Origin: Microcoleus sp. FACHB-61
GTDB taxonomy: Bacteria > Cyanobacteriota > Cyanobacteriia > Cyanobacteriales > Microcoleaceae
Direction of reading: 5' to 3'
Assembly (NCBI GenBank): GCA_014695295.1
Contig: JACJNY010000054.1
Location: forward strand, 1 to 64,000
DNA length: 64,000 bases
Of this stretch, positions 37,489 to 46,374 are shown one piece after another. The translations under genes and the position numbers were made by a program. Under the pieces are notes generated by a model that was not told the DNA's origin, did not search any database, and saw only the letters and a program-made list of their open reading frames with translations. Positions within the stretch are counted from its first letter, which is position 1. The number at the start of each line of letters is the position of its first letter.

Positions 37489-37769
37489 AAACTCAAGTTT
37501 GGAACAACAGTTTTAAACGGGCTTTTAAACGGGTTATCAAGAGAAATCCGCAATTAGGTGAGAAAATATTTTCGGTTTTGGAGTTGTTAGTAAACGATCC
37601 ATTTTCTCCTTCATTGAAGGCACATAAACTGCGGGGGCAATTAGAAGGGCTTTGGGCTTGTTGGGTTGAGTCCGATTGCCGAATTATCTATACTTTCGAG
37701 CAAGATAATGAAACGCAAGAGGAATTGATCGTCTTGATTGATATTGGGACGCATGATGAAGTATATTAA
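37485..37769 (+). CDS. RelE/StbE-family mRNA interferase toxin (94 aa)
   Basis: The toxin fold is seen in NNSFKRAFKRVIKRNPQLGE, PFSPSLKAHKLRGQLEGLWA, CWVESDCRIIYTFEQDN and the end LIVLIDIGTHDEVY, matching the YafQ/RelE type in length and in the HKL-x-G-x-L-x-G...R-I-I-Y...G-x-H-D-E-V-Y pattern. The C-terminal His and Tyr and the arginine of CRIIY are candidate catalytic residues for ribosome-dependent mRNA cleavage. The ORF overlaps its antitoxin by 4 bp. Located immediately downstream of chlB, a typical accessory insertion. Confidence 0.9.
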   Translation: MKTQVWNNSFKRAFKRVIKRNPQLGEKIFSVLELLVNDPFSPSLKAHKLRGQLEGLWACWVESDCRIIYTFEQDNETQEELIVLIDIGTHDEVY

Positions 37770-37806
37770 GTGATGATCGCCCTTTTCCAACAAGCGTGCG
37801 ATCGGC

Positions 37807-38091
37807 TTAACCCGGCACTTGCACTAACCGCCTGGCATCATCTCCCAGTCGAGTAAAATCATTAGGGTTAATAGTCAACAACACATCCACATCGGCTTTC
37901 AGTGCCGCTTGAGCAATTAACCCATCGTAAATCCCTCCCAGTGGTAAGTTTAAACTGACCATTTTGCTTACTGTTGCTTGGTAATCCTCAGCAGTCAGAA
38001 CAACTTTATTAAAACTACTCAAATTCTCTACAATTAACTGCTGTGCTAACCCAGAATTAATCCGAGGTTGACGAGGAATGCGAGTGAGTGT
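37807..38091 (-). pseudogene. PIN-domain (VapC-like) toxin remnant
   Basis: Reading leftward, the frame shows TRIPRQPRINSGLAQQLIVE, then VVLTAEDYQATVSKMVSLNL, GGIYDGLIAQAAL and VDVLLTINPNDFTRLG. GGIYDGLIAQAA and LLTINPNDF carry the central and last acidic positions of PIN nucleases. The N-terminal half with the first catalytic Asp is missing: the frame runs into a gtgggc palindrome at 38094-38112. The downstream 71 codons from an internal ATG (38020-38022) alone would lack the catalytic core. It is therefore a truncated relic next to a live RelE-type system. Confidence 0.7.
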
Positions 38092-38093
38092 AG

Positions 38094-38112
38094 GGTGGGC
38101 AAAAAGCCCACC
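38094..38112. repeat. gtgggc palindrome at the break of the PIN relic
   Basis: ggtgggc (38094-38100) pairs with gcccacc (38106-38112) around aaaaa. Flanked by gtag on the left and ttat on the right as in the copies at 37195 and 61432. Confidence 0.6.
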
Positions 38113-38148
38113 TTATTGCTAATCTCTTGAATGCAAATCTTAGTAAAC

Positions 38149-39267
38149 TTAAAATCTTTGCAACCAGTTTTCTAAAGCTAAGTCTATCAAAATTTCTAAT
38201 TGTGTAGATTGGTTTGTCACAGTTGCCGGGTTTATAAACTTTTCAAAATTTTGAAACTTATAAAAACTTGACACCCCTCTTTTACCTTGAGGGATATAGC
38301 CTGCGAAGATAACATTCTGCAACTCATCAGCAAGGACTTGCATTCTGCCTAGAGGTTGCCTGTAACTTACTGATTGTTTATCAGGGATGGGTAGATACAA
38401 GTAAATTCCCGGATAATTTGATGAATTAGCCAGATTCATTTTCGATGAACTGCTATGACGAATTTCAGCACAAATTTTACTTTGACCGCGACCATACTTA
38501 ACAACACCACTGGCAGTTATTTCCTGAATTTTCTCATCGAAACAAAGAATCTGTTCTCTAATTTTAAGAACTTTTTCCTGATGTTCAGAAGTGCATTCTG
38601 CCATAATATTAGACAATGCTTTGGGTGGTTCCGGTAAATTGGCTGCTATATCCCAAACATCTTCTTTACTGTGTTGAAACTCTGCACTAAAAACTTGACC
38701 TGTATCTATATTATTAAAATTTATACTAAGTTTATTTTCCTCTTGAATTACCTCAAATTTCAATAATTCAAAAGATAGTTTGCTGTACTTTATATCTATT
38801 AAGTTTTGTTTGTGAAAGCTAGGTGCAATCGCGATCAACCTAATAGGTTTGATATAATCTATTTCCCGATCGTATGGTTTAAACTGAATCAAATTACTAT
38901 AATAACGAGTTAATTGCTGAATAAGACTTCTATCTGCCTCATTTTTTAGCTCTTGCACTACTAACTGTTTATTTTTATCTATTGCCAAAATATCACAAAC
39001 TTCTCCGTTAACTGTATGTTGACGGTTCAAAGGTGTTAGTCCAAACAAACAATCCAAGTTATCATATACAAAATCTTCCAAGGCTTTTTCACTTCCAAAT
39101 CCCCATTTGTTTCCTGATTTTTTCAGTATAGTGTTAATAGCAGGAGTTCTAATAGACTTTCCGTGTAACGACCGCTGCCTTGATTTAATTCTCAACTCTT
39201 GTTCGCGACGCTTAGCTTTTTCTAGCAAATCATTGGCTTGCATTATTCTTTGAAATGGCTTAGTCAT
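38149..39267 (-). CDS. NucS/DUF91-type PD-(D/E)XK nuclease-like protein (372 aa)
   Basis: Residues about 55-150 show a PD-(D/E)XK core: EKALEDFVYDNLDCLFGLTP, then NGEVCDILAIDKNKQLVVQE and LKNEADRSLIQQLTRYYSNL. The D in CDIL, E-x-K in QELKNE and the Q/R of the following helix are the expected catalytic positions, close to endonuclease NucS (DUF91). The rest (about 200-370) is an unassigned domain with alternating helices and strands. It probably binds or cleaves branched or mismatched DNA; the substrate is inference. It is a single gene near a toxin-antitoxin pair and a PIN relic, so an accessory or defence role is possible. Confidence 0.7.
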   Translation of the reverse strand: MTKPFQRIMQANDLLEKAKRREQELRIKSRQRSLHGKSIRTPAINTILKKSGNKWGFGSEKALEDFVYDNLDCLFGLTPLNRQHTVNGEVCDILAIDKNKQLVVQELKNEADRSLIQQLTRYYSNLIQFKPYDREIDYIKPIRLIAIAPSFHKQNLIDIKYSKLSFELLKFEVIQEENKLSINFNNIDTGQVFSAEFQHSKEDVWDIAANLPEPPKALSNIMAECTSEHQEKVLKIREQILCFDEKIQEITASGVVKYGRGQSKICAEIRHSSSSKMNLANSSNYPGIYLYLPIPDKQSVSYRQPLGRMQVLADELQNVIFAGYIPQGKRGVSSFYKFQNFEKFINPATVTNQSTQLEILIDLALENWLQRF

Positions 39268-39581
39268 ATTAAGTTGGTGAATGTAATAAATATAAATTTA
39301 AACATATCACATTAAAGGAATTCGGTCAATCAATACTTTCTAGTTTTCATCTTCAACGCTTGCGTTTTCAAACCAAGAGCGATCGCCTACGATAAAAATT
39401 TCTACAATATCAGATGAGCCAATAGTGACCTCATGCAAAGAATCATGTCAACCCTACGAAAACCTCCCAAACAACCACCCTTGAGATAACTATCAATCAC
39501 AAAAAAAGAATTGATTGAAAGCTGATTTACTGGAATATCAAGAAATGGATCGCACTTTTGATCCCTGAAAGCCGGCACAAA
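39268..39581. other. spacer with no gene
   Basis: About 310 bp, AT-rich, between two minus-strand genes. It probably holds the promoter of the nuclease-like gene. Short frames here are unsupported. Confidence 0.4.
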
Positions 39582-39614
39582 CAAAAACCCTCCCCAACAA
39601 GGAGAAGGGAGGGT
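39582..39614 (-). terminator. intrinsic terminator of the Mo-nitrogenase C-terminal-like gene
   Basis: On the minus strand accctccc (39607-39614) pairs with gggagggt (39587-39594) and is followed by ttttgt. It lies 35 bp past the stop of the 39649-40026 gene. Confidence 0.8.
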
Positions 39615-39648
39615 GAAAAGACAGTGAAAAATTTAAGTTTTTGCAGAA

Positions 39649-40026
39649 TTAACAATAAGGAGTTACATCTTCGCCGCACTCGTCAGCCAAATAACACAAA
39701 GCTCGAAAGCGCAGCCCAACCACTTGCTCGTAAAGCGGATTTAACTTGCACAGTGGCGGAATGGAAAATAAAGTGCGATCGCAAATTTTGACTTCCCGCT
39801 CAAACGGACACTGGCTGGGAATTAATTTGCACAGCAACCGAGCCAACTTTTGGCTTTTAATTGCAGTGTCATCAAGCCATTGTTTTAGCGGATGCAAGGG
39901 GTCAAAGTGTGGCTTTTGACCGTAAGGTTGAGAACTTGTAGCGACATTAACGGCTGTTTCTTGTTTGCCAAATCCTACCCAATTTGGCAGAGTTCGGTAG
40001 GAGATTGTATGCTCAAATACGTTCAT
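39649..40026 (-). CDS. Mo-dependent nitrogenase C-terminal-like family protein (125 aa)
   Basis: The central and C-terminal parts (PLHPLKQWLDDTAIKSQKLA; RLLCKLIPSQCPFEREVKIC; IPPLCKLNPLYEQVVGLRFR; ALCYLADECGEDVTPYC) match the cyanobacterial family named after the Mo-dependent nitrogenase C-terminus (Mo-nitro_C). Despite the name, members are small stand-alone proteins and do not show nitrogenase activity; the role is unknown. Several cysteines are conserved (LLCK, QCPF, PLCK, LCY, DEC) and could bind metal. gagagc before the ATG supports the start. A strong terminator follows, so it is a single-gene unit. Confidence 0.8.
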   Translation of the reverse strand: MNVFEHTISYRTLPNWVGFGKQETAVNVATSSQPYGQKPHFDPLHPLKQWLDDTAIKSQKLARLLCKLIPSQCPFEREVKICDRTLFSIPPLCKLNPLYEQVVGLRFRALCYLADECGEDVTPYC

Positions 40027-40496
40027 TTTGCTCTCTTCCTCTTTTACAATGAGGTGCCAAGAACTCTCTGTAGAGCTTGTGCGATATTATCTACAATCAA
40101 TATCTACAGCATCTCGTTTTGCTTTACCGGATTGAACTTCTTAAATTAATGACTTCTGGCGAGAAAAGTAGTTCCTGATTTTTTTTAGACACGGTGTGCG
40201 ATCTAAAAAGTGTCCTCATTTCAAGCCCAACAATTGATTGATAGGGTAAAAATTCTGTCTTCTACGTTTTAGCTTCAACCTTCGGTTGACTCTCCTTTTG
40301 TAGTTCAATTACAATTGTGACGCATCGAGGTGAATTATCCTATACGTGAAAATGCGGAACTTTTAATAAAACTTATCATATTTCTAAATAAGCTCTGCTG
40401 CAAAAAACCCTGAAACCCCGCCCCAACAATCTTTTCTCGCGATCGCTCAGAAACTCCTACAATTAGAAATAATCGGTATCACTGCCCTCACAACCC
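40027..40496. other. divergent intergenic region
   Basis: 470 bp between divergent genes, no RNA or repeat identified. It should carry both promoters. Contains ggtgcgatct-like words but no complete HIP1 until 40438-40446. Confidence 0.35.
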
Positions 40497-41087
40497 ATGA
40501 GCAACCCAGAAAGCAAAGCTATCACCCGCGAATTGCAAAGCCACGCCGCCATTCTCGGCGGCTTCGTCTCCCTCCTCTGGATTATCGAAATTGTCGATGT
40601 ATTCCTGTTCGGAGGCAGGCTGAATGCCTACGGAGTCCGCCCCCGCAGCATCGACGGACTTGAAGGAATCTTGTTCATGCCTTTTCTGCATGGCAATTTT
40701 GCTCACTTAGCCGCCAATACCCTCCCTTTAGTGACATTGGGTTGGTTGATAATGCTGCGAGAAATTAGCGACTTTTTTATCGTGAGTGCTGTCACTGTGC
40801 TAGTCAGCGGATTCGGGGTTTGGCTGACCGGCGCGCCCAATTCCGTTCACATTGGTGCTAGCGGACTACTCTTTGGCTACTTCGGCTTTTTGCTGCTGCG
40901 GGGCTATTTTGAACGCAGCTTTACCTCTATTTTGGTATCTTTAATTGTCGGTTTCTTCTACGGCAGTTTAATTTGGGGAGTTTTGCCCTCGCAGCCGGGA
41001 GTTTCCTGGCAAGGGCATTTCTTTGGCTTTGTCGGGGGGGTATTAACAGCTCAACTTTTGGGGCGGCACAAACGCCGAATTAACTAG
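40497..41087 (+). CDS. rhomboid-family intramembrane serine protease (196 aa)
   Basis: Rhomboids cleave transmembrane segments within the lipid bilayer. The six-span minimal core is seen: TM1 near 18-40, then FMPFLHGNFAHLAANTLPLV (HG and His-Ala-Asn motif), several hydrophobic spans, VHIGASGLLFGYFGFLLLRG with the catalytic Ser in GASG near residue 121, and GVSWQGHFFGFVGGVLTAQL carrying the partner His of the Ser-His dyad. Key residues are all present, so activity is expected; substrates are not known. The gene is a single unit between an intergenic region and a convergent sensor kinase. Confidence 0.92.
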   Translation: MSNPESKAITRELQSHAAILGGFVSLLWIIEIVDVFLFGGRLNAYGVRPRSIDGLEGILFMPFLHGNFAHLAANTLPLVTLGWLIMLREISDFFIVSAVTVLVSGFGVWLTGAPNSVHIGASGLLFGYFGFLLLRGYFERSFTSILVSLIVGFFYGSLIWGVLPSQPGVSWQGHFFGFVGGVLTAQLLGRHKRRIN

Positions 41088-41207
41088 AATAAGGCTGATG
41101 CTGCATCCTATCATTACCTTGGTTTATTGCTCATAAATTATCTAAAAGCGCAGGTTTTTGTCAAGAAACCAAGTTTTTTTGTAACAATTGCGTCCCGGAC
41201 AGCAAGA

Positions 41208-44096
41208 CTAACTGCTGACCAATAATTCAACGCGCGCCGGCAAGCAGGCTGTAAAAACCGAACCGCAATCTAACTGGCTTTGAACTTGCATATCGCCACC
41301 CATCATCACGCAAAAGTGACGGCTAATAGTCAATCCCAAACCCGTGCCGCCGTACTTGCGCGTAGTTGAGGCGTCGCCCTGCATAAATGCTTGAAATAAA
41401 TGCTGCAATTGTTCGGAGGGAATCCCAATGCCGGTATCAGCTACGCGAAAAATTATTAAGTCGGAAGGTTCTGCTATTCCTTGAGTTGTTAAGCTGTCAG
41501 GTTTAACTCTTTCAATGCAGAGGGTAATAGTGCCGCGTTCCGTAAATTTGGCTGCATTGCTCAGCAGGTTGAGCAATATTTGACGAGTTTTGGTAATGTC
41601 AGCATACATCATTCCCAAGTCGCTAGCACAATAAACTTCAAACTTATTATAATTTTTATCTACCAAGGGTTTGACAGTAGAAACTACCTCGTCAATTAAA
41701 TTAACAGGGTTGAAAGTTTCCAAATAAAGTTCCATCCGCCCCGCTTCAATCTTAGAAATATCTAGAATGTCGCTAATTAAAGAAAGCAAGTGTTTCCCAG
41801 CAGTTTGAATTTTGTGCAAGTCGGGGATAAAATCTTCGCAGCCTAAATCCTCGGCATCTTCTTTGAGCATATCGCTGTAACCAATAATCGCGTTGAGAGG
41901 AGTTCGCAATTCGTGGCTCATATTAGCTAAAAAGGCGCTTTTGGCTTGGTTTGCAGCTTGAGCGGTTTGAGCGACTTTTTGGAATTCTTCTGCTAATTTG
42001 CGCTGGGTAATATCTTCAGCAATACCGACGATGCGGTAAATTTCCCCTGTTTTGTTGCGGACTGGAAAAGCCCGATCGCGCACCCAGCAAACTGAACCGT
42101 CCGATCGCACTACCCGATACTCCTCATCATAATCCCCCAGCACCTGTTTCTCAAAAGCAGCCTTGAGGCGATCGAGATCCTCCGGGTGAATAACATCCCA
42201 AAAAGCTTTTGGTTCTGAGTGCAAACTCTGACAGCTCAAATTCCATATTTTCTCGCAAGCAGGACTCACATAAACTAGCTGCTTTTGATTGGGTTCTCTA
42301 ATCCAAAATACCTCATGAATATTTTCTGCCAACTGGCGAAACCGCTCCTCGCTAGCCCGCAACTTCTCCACAGCACTGTGAAATTCAGTCACATCCTGAA
42401 TCAGCGATGCCACCCCGATGATGCTGCCGTCATCATCAACCAAAGTCGTATTGTACCACTCGCAAAGAATAATTTTGCCGTCCTTTCTGATGTTCTCGTT
42501 AAGGCTGGTAACTCCTCCTGTATTAGTGAGCAAAGTTATAGATAGTTGCCTGACATACTCCTTAGCACTTTCAGGAACTATTAGATCGACTCCGTGGCGC
42601 CCCATTGCTTCCAAGCGGTTGTATCCAAAAATTCTTTCCGCTGACAAATTCCATTCCGCTACTTCAAAGTTTAGATCCCATTCAATCGCTCCCAAAGGAG
42701 TTTGGTGAAGATGGAGAGCAAATTTTTGCTGCGAGTTTTTCAGAGAAATAATTAATTGATTCTTGTCGGCGATCGCAGATTCCACCCGATCTTCGAGAGT
42801 AGTAAACGACTCTTCCAATTGACCGGCCATCATATTAAAAGAGCGAGCCAGGACACCCACCTCATCCTCTCGCTCTACAGACGCCATCAAGCGGGGATCT
42901 ACCGCCATCCCGTCCCATTCTCCCCGCGACAAAGCCTCCGCAGCCTTGCTCAGACGCCGAATAGGTACAACAATCCACCTAGAAGTCAGAGCGCCAATCA
43001 CCGTGGCCAGCACCAAAGCACCCAGACACATCGCCACAGTATACCGAGTGTTGGCATTAATCCTTTCCATAAAATCCGCTTCAGGAACCGTCACCACAAT
43101 CAACCAGTCGAGGCCCCTGCTATCTGAGAGCGGCGTCACCTGTAGAAATTGCCGTTGACCGTCGATCGTAAAATCTAACTGACGAGATCGGTCAATTTTG
43201 CCCAAATCCCCGAAGCGTTCTGTCAAATAGCGGGCACTCGATCGAATGAGAACATTCTTGCTGCTCGTTGCCACAATCCGTTTCGGAATGCCGTTGCTAA
43301 CAATAAATGGTGGTTCAGGAGTAGAGTTTGCCACCAATTGCCCAGACCTTTCTACAATAAAAGTCTGCCCTGATTTGCCAATCTTTAGACTTTCCAAGAA
43401 TTGATTTATCTGGGAAATTCTCAAGTCAGAACCCAGGATTCCAACCAGTTTCCCATCCTCGCCATAAACTGGTTGAGCAGCCGTAATCGCTAGTTTGGGA
43501 GCGTCAAAATAAGTATAAATTTTACTCCAAGTAGGTTTGCCTGCCCGCACCGGAGCTATGTACCAAGGTCTGACGCGGGGGTCGTAGTTGAGAGTAGTTT
43601 TTAATACCTTGGTTGCTTCTCCGAACTCGGACGGCGCGTAGCTGTAAAAGTTATAGCCCGTAGATTGATTGGAAATCTGAACTTGCAACTTGCCATCGTC
43701 GAGGCGTTCAACTCCAATAAAATCTTTTTGTTCCGAGGCGAATTGAATGTAGCTAATTTTATCAAATGTTTTGATTTGTTTGGAGAAGTAGCGTTGCAAA
43801 TTATCAGCATCCTGCACGTTCAAAATGCCGAGACGGATGGCATCGTGATTGAGCTGATTGATTTGGTGGGGTGTTTTGATATAAGTATAAATATGTTGCT
43901 GGATACGCGATGTGACTTCTGTCCGCAGTTGTGCGGCAACATCGTTGACGGCTATGCGCCCGTTCCGCAGCGACAGCCACCCCGTCAACCCTACAGCAGC
44001 GAAAGTCTGGAGGGCAAAAGGCACAACAAGGACGATGCGAATTGGCACTTTGCCTGACATTTTTAAAATTTGGTCGGTCAAATATCTAATTGGCAT
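41208..44096 (-). CDS. Cache-HAMP-PAS-PAS sensor histidine kinase (962 aa)
   Basis: Membrane sensor: TM1 near 17-38 (IRIVLVVPFALQTFAAVGLT), double-Cache region to about 345, TM2 near 352-375, HAMP (SRWIVVPIRRLSKAAEALSR) to about 435, PAS 1 (about 460-590) and PAS 2 with PAC (about 595-710, YRIVGIAEDITQRKLAEEF), HisKA with [15 protein letters not shown] (His near 725), HATPase ([41 protein letters not shown]). The extracytoplasmic half is paralogous to those at 15867-18692 and 26587-28770, with the catalytic domain closest to the first. A 44-bp tandem duplication sits right before its start (44105-44191) and may carry promoter elements. Confidence 0.93.
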   Translation of the reverse strand: MPIRYLTDQILKMSGKVPIRIVLVVPFALQTFAAVGLTGWLSLRNGRIAVNDVAAQLRTEVTSRIQQHIYTYIKTPHQINQLNHDAIRLGILNVQDADNLQRYFSKQIKTFDKISYIQFASEQKDFIGVERLDDGKLQVQISNQSTGYNFYSYAPSEFGEATKVLKTTLNYDPRVRPWYIAPVRAGKPTWSKIYTYFDAPKLAITAAQPVYGEDGKLVGILGSDLRISQINQFLESLKIGKSGQTFIVERSGQLVANSTPEPPFIVSNGIPKRIVATSSKNVLIRSSARYLTERFGDLGKIDRSRQLDFTIDGQRQFLQVTPLSDSRGLDWLIVVTVPEADFMERINANTRYTVAMCLGALVLATVIGALTSRWIVVPIRRLSKAAEALSRGEWDGMAVDPRLMASVEREDEVGVLARSFNMMAGQLEESFTTLEDRVESAIADKNQLIISLKNSQQKFALHLHQTPLGAIEWDLNFEVAEWNLSAERIFGYNRLEAMGRHGVDLIVPESAKEYVRQLSITLLTNTGGVTSLNENIRKDGKIILCEWYNTTLVDDDGSIIGVASLIQDVTEFHSAVEKLRASEERFRQLAENIHEVFWIREPNQKQLVYVSPACEKIWNLSCQSLHSEPKAFWDVIHPEDLDRLKAAFEKQVLGDYDEEYRVVRSDGSVCWVRDRAFPVRNKTGEIYRIVGIAEDITQRKLAEEFQKVAQTAQAANQAKSAFLANMSHELRTPLNAIIGYSDMLKEDAEDLGCEDFIPDLHKIQTAGKHLLSLISDILDISKIEAGRMELYLETFNPVNLIDEVVSTVKPLVDKNYNKFEVYCASDLGMMYADITKTRQILLNLLSNAAKFTERGTITLCIERVKPDSLTTQGIAEPSDLIIFRVADTGIGIPSEQLQHLFQAFMQGDASTTRKYGGTGLGLTISRHFCVMMGGDMQVQSQLDCGSVFTACLPARVELLVSS

Positions 44097-44104
44097 GATG
44101 AAGC

Positions 44105-44191
44105 AGAAATATTACGAACCCACAACATTTCGGTAAAGTACAACCTGTAGAAATATTACGAACCCACAACATTTCGGTAAAGTACAACCTG
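44105..44191. repeat. 44-bp tandem duplication before a kinase gene
   Basis: Two identical 44-bp units (period 44; 44105-44148 and 44149-44191) starting agaaatattacgaaccc. They lie 8 bp upstream of the start codon of the leftward kinase gene, hence in its leader or promoter. The exact identity points to a recent duplication. Confidence 0.9.
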
Positions 44192-44824
44192 ATGAGCGCA
44201 GATTTTGAAGTTGAGATGGTTTTAGTAGGCAAAGTGCTGTTAAGAGTTCGGAATTTGTCGCTGGTAATTGAATTTGTAACGACTGCCATCGCCATCTTAG
44301 CGCGATCGTCCGCTTTGAGAACAGGGGCGATCGAGATGAATGCAGTATCAATCCTGGACTCACTCTACACGCTCATACTATTATAGATTTGAGATTAAAG
44401 AATTAAAGAATTGGGAAAGACTGGTTCTGTAAGGGTGTAGAATTTGCCTTCTGTTGCATTCTTTTTTTAAACTGGTATCTGAAACCGGGTTTTTTTAGCG
44501 TTTGGGCGGGCGCCAACGAACTATTTTCGTGAAAAAAACTCGGTGGATAGCCGCCAGTTCATCCAGCACTAACTATTTTTCCACTCCTGACGCCCGCTAA
44601 TCAAACAAACCGAGTTTTTGGCTGACTCATTCCTGAAATCACGTATTTTGGCGTTTCAACCCGGTTGCTGCGTCAGTGTTATTTTTCCGATAACGCTATC
44701 CAAACTTCTAAGTTTTCACAGGAACTTTAATTGATATGTCCACAAGTAGCTACTTTTGATAGAGTGCAACTTACTTCCGGCTCGGTACTATAAGCATAGT
44801 AGGCTCCAACTAGCGGAGGCATTG
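44192..44824. other. long intergenic region
   Basis: About 630 bp, AT-rich, with the poly-T word attctttttttaaactggt near 44458 that is also seen near 35210, and several gtttttttagc words that could weakly terminate. No convincing gene; one short minus frame is unsupported. Confidence 0.4.
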
Positions 44825-45208
44825 ATGATGAACGCAGTTATTGCTACTCTTGGCACTGCTCTTGGACTGAGCTCACTTGTTATCGGTTTGACCCCGGCGG
44901 TTCTCGCCCAACAAAGGCTGCAACCAGCGCCCCAAAATTCGGAAACGACTTTATCTGGGGACTCCCTCAGGACTGTGGAGGACAGAACCGTAGACTCGGA
45001 CTATCAAAACTGGATTGGTGAACCAGAAACAGCGACTAATTCTGCTAGAAGGGAAAGCAGCTTGGGCGACACATTTCGCCTCAAAATCGATGGCCCATTG
45101 GAATTTATTACTACTCCTTCGGACGCCCAGCGCCAAGGAAATCCTTTACCTCCCAAACAAACCGACAGCGGCACAGAAGCGGGAGTTCAGCTTCAGCTAG
45201 GACTTTAG
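44825..45208 (+). CDS. small secreted protein (127 aa)
   Basis: A Sec signal peptide is clear: MMNAVIATLGTALGLSSLVI, then GLTPAVLA with likely cleavage after AVLA before QQRLQ. The mature part (QPAPQNSETTLSGD; SLGDTFRLKIDGPLEFITTP) is polar and low in cysteine, with a possible short beta segment. I do not recognise a family. ggagg at 44815-44819 supports the ATG at 44825 or the one at 44828; the longer frame from 44756 has no such signal. Probably a periplasmic or outer-surface protein. Confidence 0.65.
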   Translation: MMNAVIATLGTALGLSSLVIGLTPAVLAQQRLQPAPQNSETTLSGDSLRTVEDRTVDSDYQNWIGEPETATNSARRESSLGDTFRLKIDGPLEFITTPSDAQRQGNPLPPKQTDSGTEAGVQLQLGL

Positions 45209-45438
45209 CAATTTTAAATGAATTCATTTGAAGCGATCGATCGCGGAACCCAATTTTTCATGGTCGGAACTCGGGTGATTGCGATCGCCTTTTTTTATGA
45301 GTTTTATCACAAGTTGTCTGCGATTTCCATCACACCACATCGCCGATTCTCAACAGAAAATGAGGACTATTAAACCTCTGATTCAGCGCGATCGGCAACA
45401 TATCTTTACAATAGCGCATAAAACTGGCGGTGAAGGTG

Positions 45439-45627
45439 ATGGGAAAGGCTCAACTGCTCGATTATTTACGGGGGGAGTTGGCGATATCGAATTCTGCGAT
45501 CGCCGTTGCTCTCCGACATGGTGAACAAGATGCCAGCCAACTGCCTATGGTTCTGTGGCAGTACGGGTTAGTTACACTGGAACAGTTAAACCTGATTTTT
45601 GATTGGCTGGAAGCTCAGCCGATTTAG
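45439..45627 (+). CDS. DUF2949 domain protein (62 aa)
   Basis: The product MGKAQLLDYLRGELAISNSA, then IAVALRHGEQDASQLPMVLW and QYGLVTLEQLNLIFDWLEAQ, matches DUF2949, a short helical family restricted to cyanobacteria and of unknown function. I use the ATG at 45439; a GTG three codons earlier is possible. An inverted repeat with a T run (gggacacagca...tgctgtgtcc, 45784-45804, then ttttttg) lies 150 bp downstream and may end its transcript. Confidence 0.75.
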   Translation: MGKAQLLDYLRGELAISNSAIAVALRHGEQDASQLPMVLWQYGLVTLEQLNLIFDWLEAQPI

Positions 45628-45737
45628 CAATTTAAAATCCTGAGTTGAAAAATAGGGATATCGGATTGCCGATTTTTGACAAATAAAGCTTGCACAAACA
45701 ATCGTCGAAAAGTATGGGGTTAAGTCTTGAGGTTGAG

Positions 45738-45816
45738 GATCGGTCTTATCTTTTCCGTTTGCGAAAAACACAAATATCCGGTAGGGACACAGCACTGCTG
45801 TGTCCTCTTTTTTGTT
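45738..45816. repeat. 79-bp direct repeat, copy 1 (with intact hairpin)
   Basis: Starts gatcggtcttatc and ends in gtcctcttttttgtt. Contains the perfect palindrome ggacacagca/tgctgtgtcc followed by T6, an intrinsic-terminator shape. A second copy with few mismatches follows at 45833-45911. Confidence 0.85.
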
Positions 45817-45832
45817 AAGTGTTCAAATTGAC

Positions 45833-45911
45833 GATCGGTCTTATCTTTTCCGTTTGGGAAAAACACAAATATCCGGTAGGGACACAGCACTACTGCGTCC
45901 TCTTTTTTGTT
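45833..45911. repeat. 79-bp direct repeat, copy 2 (hairpin altered)
   Basis: Same length and sequence as 45738-45816 except g/c changes near gtttgggaaaa and in the hairpin (gcactactgcgtcc instead of gcactgctgtgtcc), which weaken it. The spacer between copies is 16 bp. Not CRISPR-like, since there are only two units. Confidence 0.85.
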
Positions 45912-45987
45912 GCCGACTAAAATAAACTGCTTTCAATCTGTCGAAGAAGCGATCGCAGACGGCATCAAACAGACGGCATAAAACAAA

Positions 45988-46013
45988 CCCCAGCAACTTT
46001 TAGGTTGCCGGGG
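45988..46013 (-). terminator. terminator of the first initiator tRNA gene
   Basis: On the minus strand ccccggcaac pairs with gttgctgggg (9 of 10 pairs), followed by tttgtttt. It lies 16 bp beyond the tRNA 3' end. Confidence 0.75.
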
Positions 46014-46029
46014 CGTGTCTTATTTAATT

Positions 46030-46106
<77 letters not shown>

Positions 46107-46141
46107 TCGCTTTGTCTCTCTGTAGTAGTTTCCAAAAACAA

Positions 46142-46170
46142 AACCCTGAAACCTTAAAGATTACAGGGTT
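46142..46170 (-). terminator. terminator of the second initiator tRNA gene
   Basis: On the minus strand aaccctg pairs with cagggtt and is followed by ttgttttt. It sits between the two tRNA genes, so each has its own terminator and they were probably duplicated as a whole unit. Confidence 0.7.
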
Positions 46171-46180
46171 CGCTTGAATT

Positions 46181-46257
<77 letters not shown>

Positions 46258-46374
46258 TCGTTTTATCTCTTTCCTAATATAAACATATCTTTCTGAAAAT
46301 TGCAACCCCTAAATCAAAAAAACTTTTTAGATTGTGGGAGGGGTTGCTGAAATCGGATCAGAGTCTCGATCGCA

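Noticed and set aside
45738..45911. Possible CRISPR repeats
   Set aside because: Only two units of 79 bp with a 16-bp spacer; not a CRISPR array.
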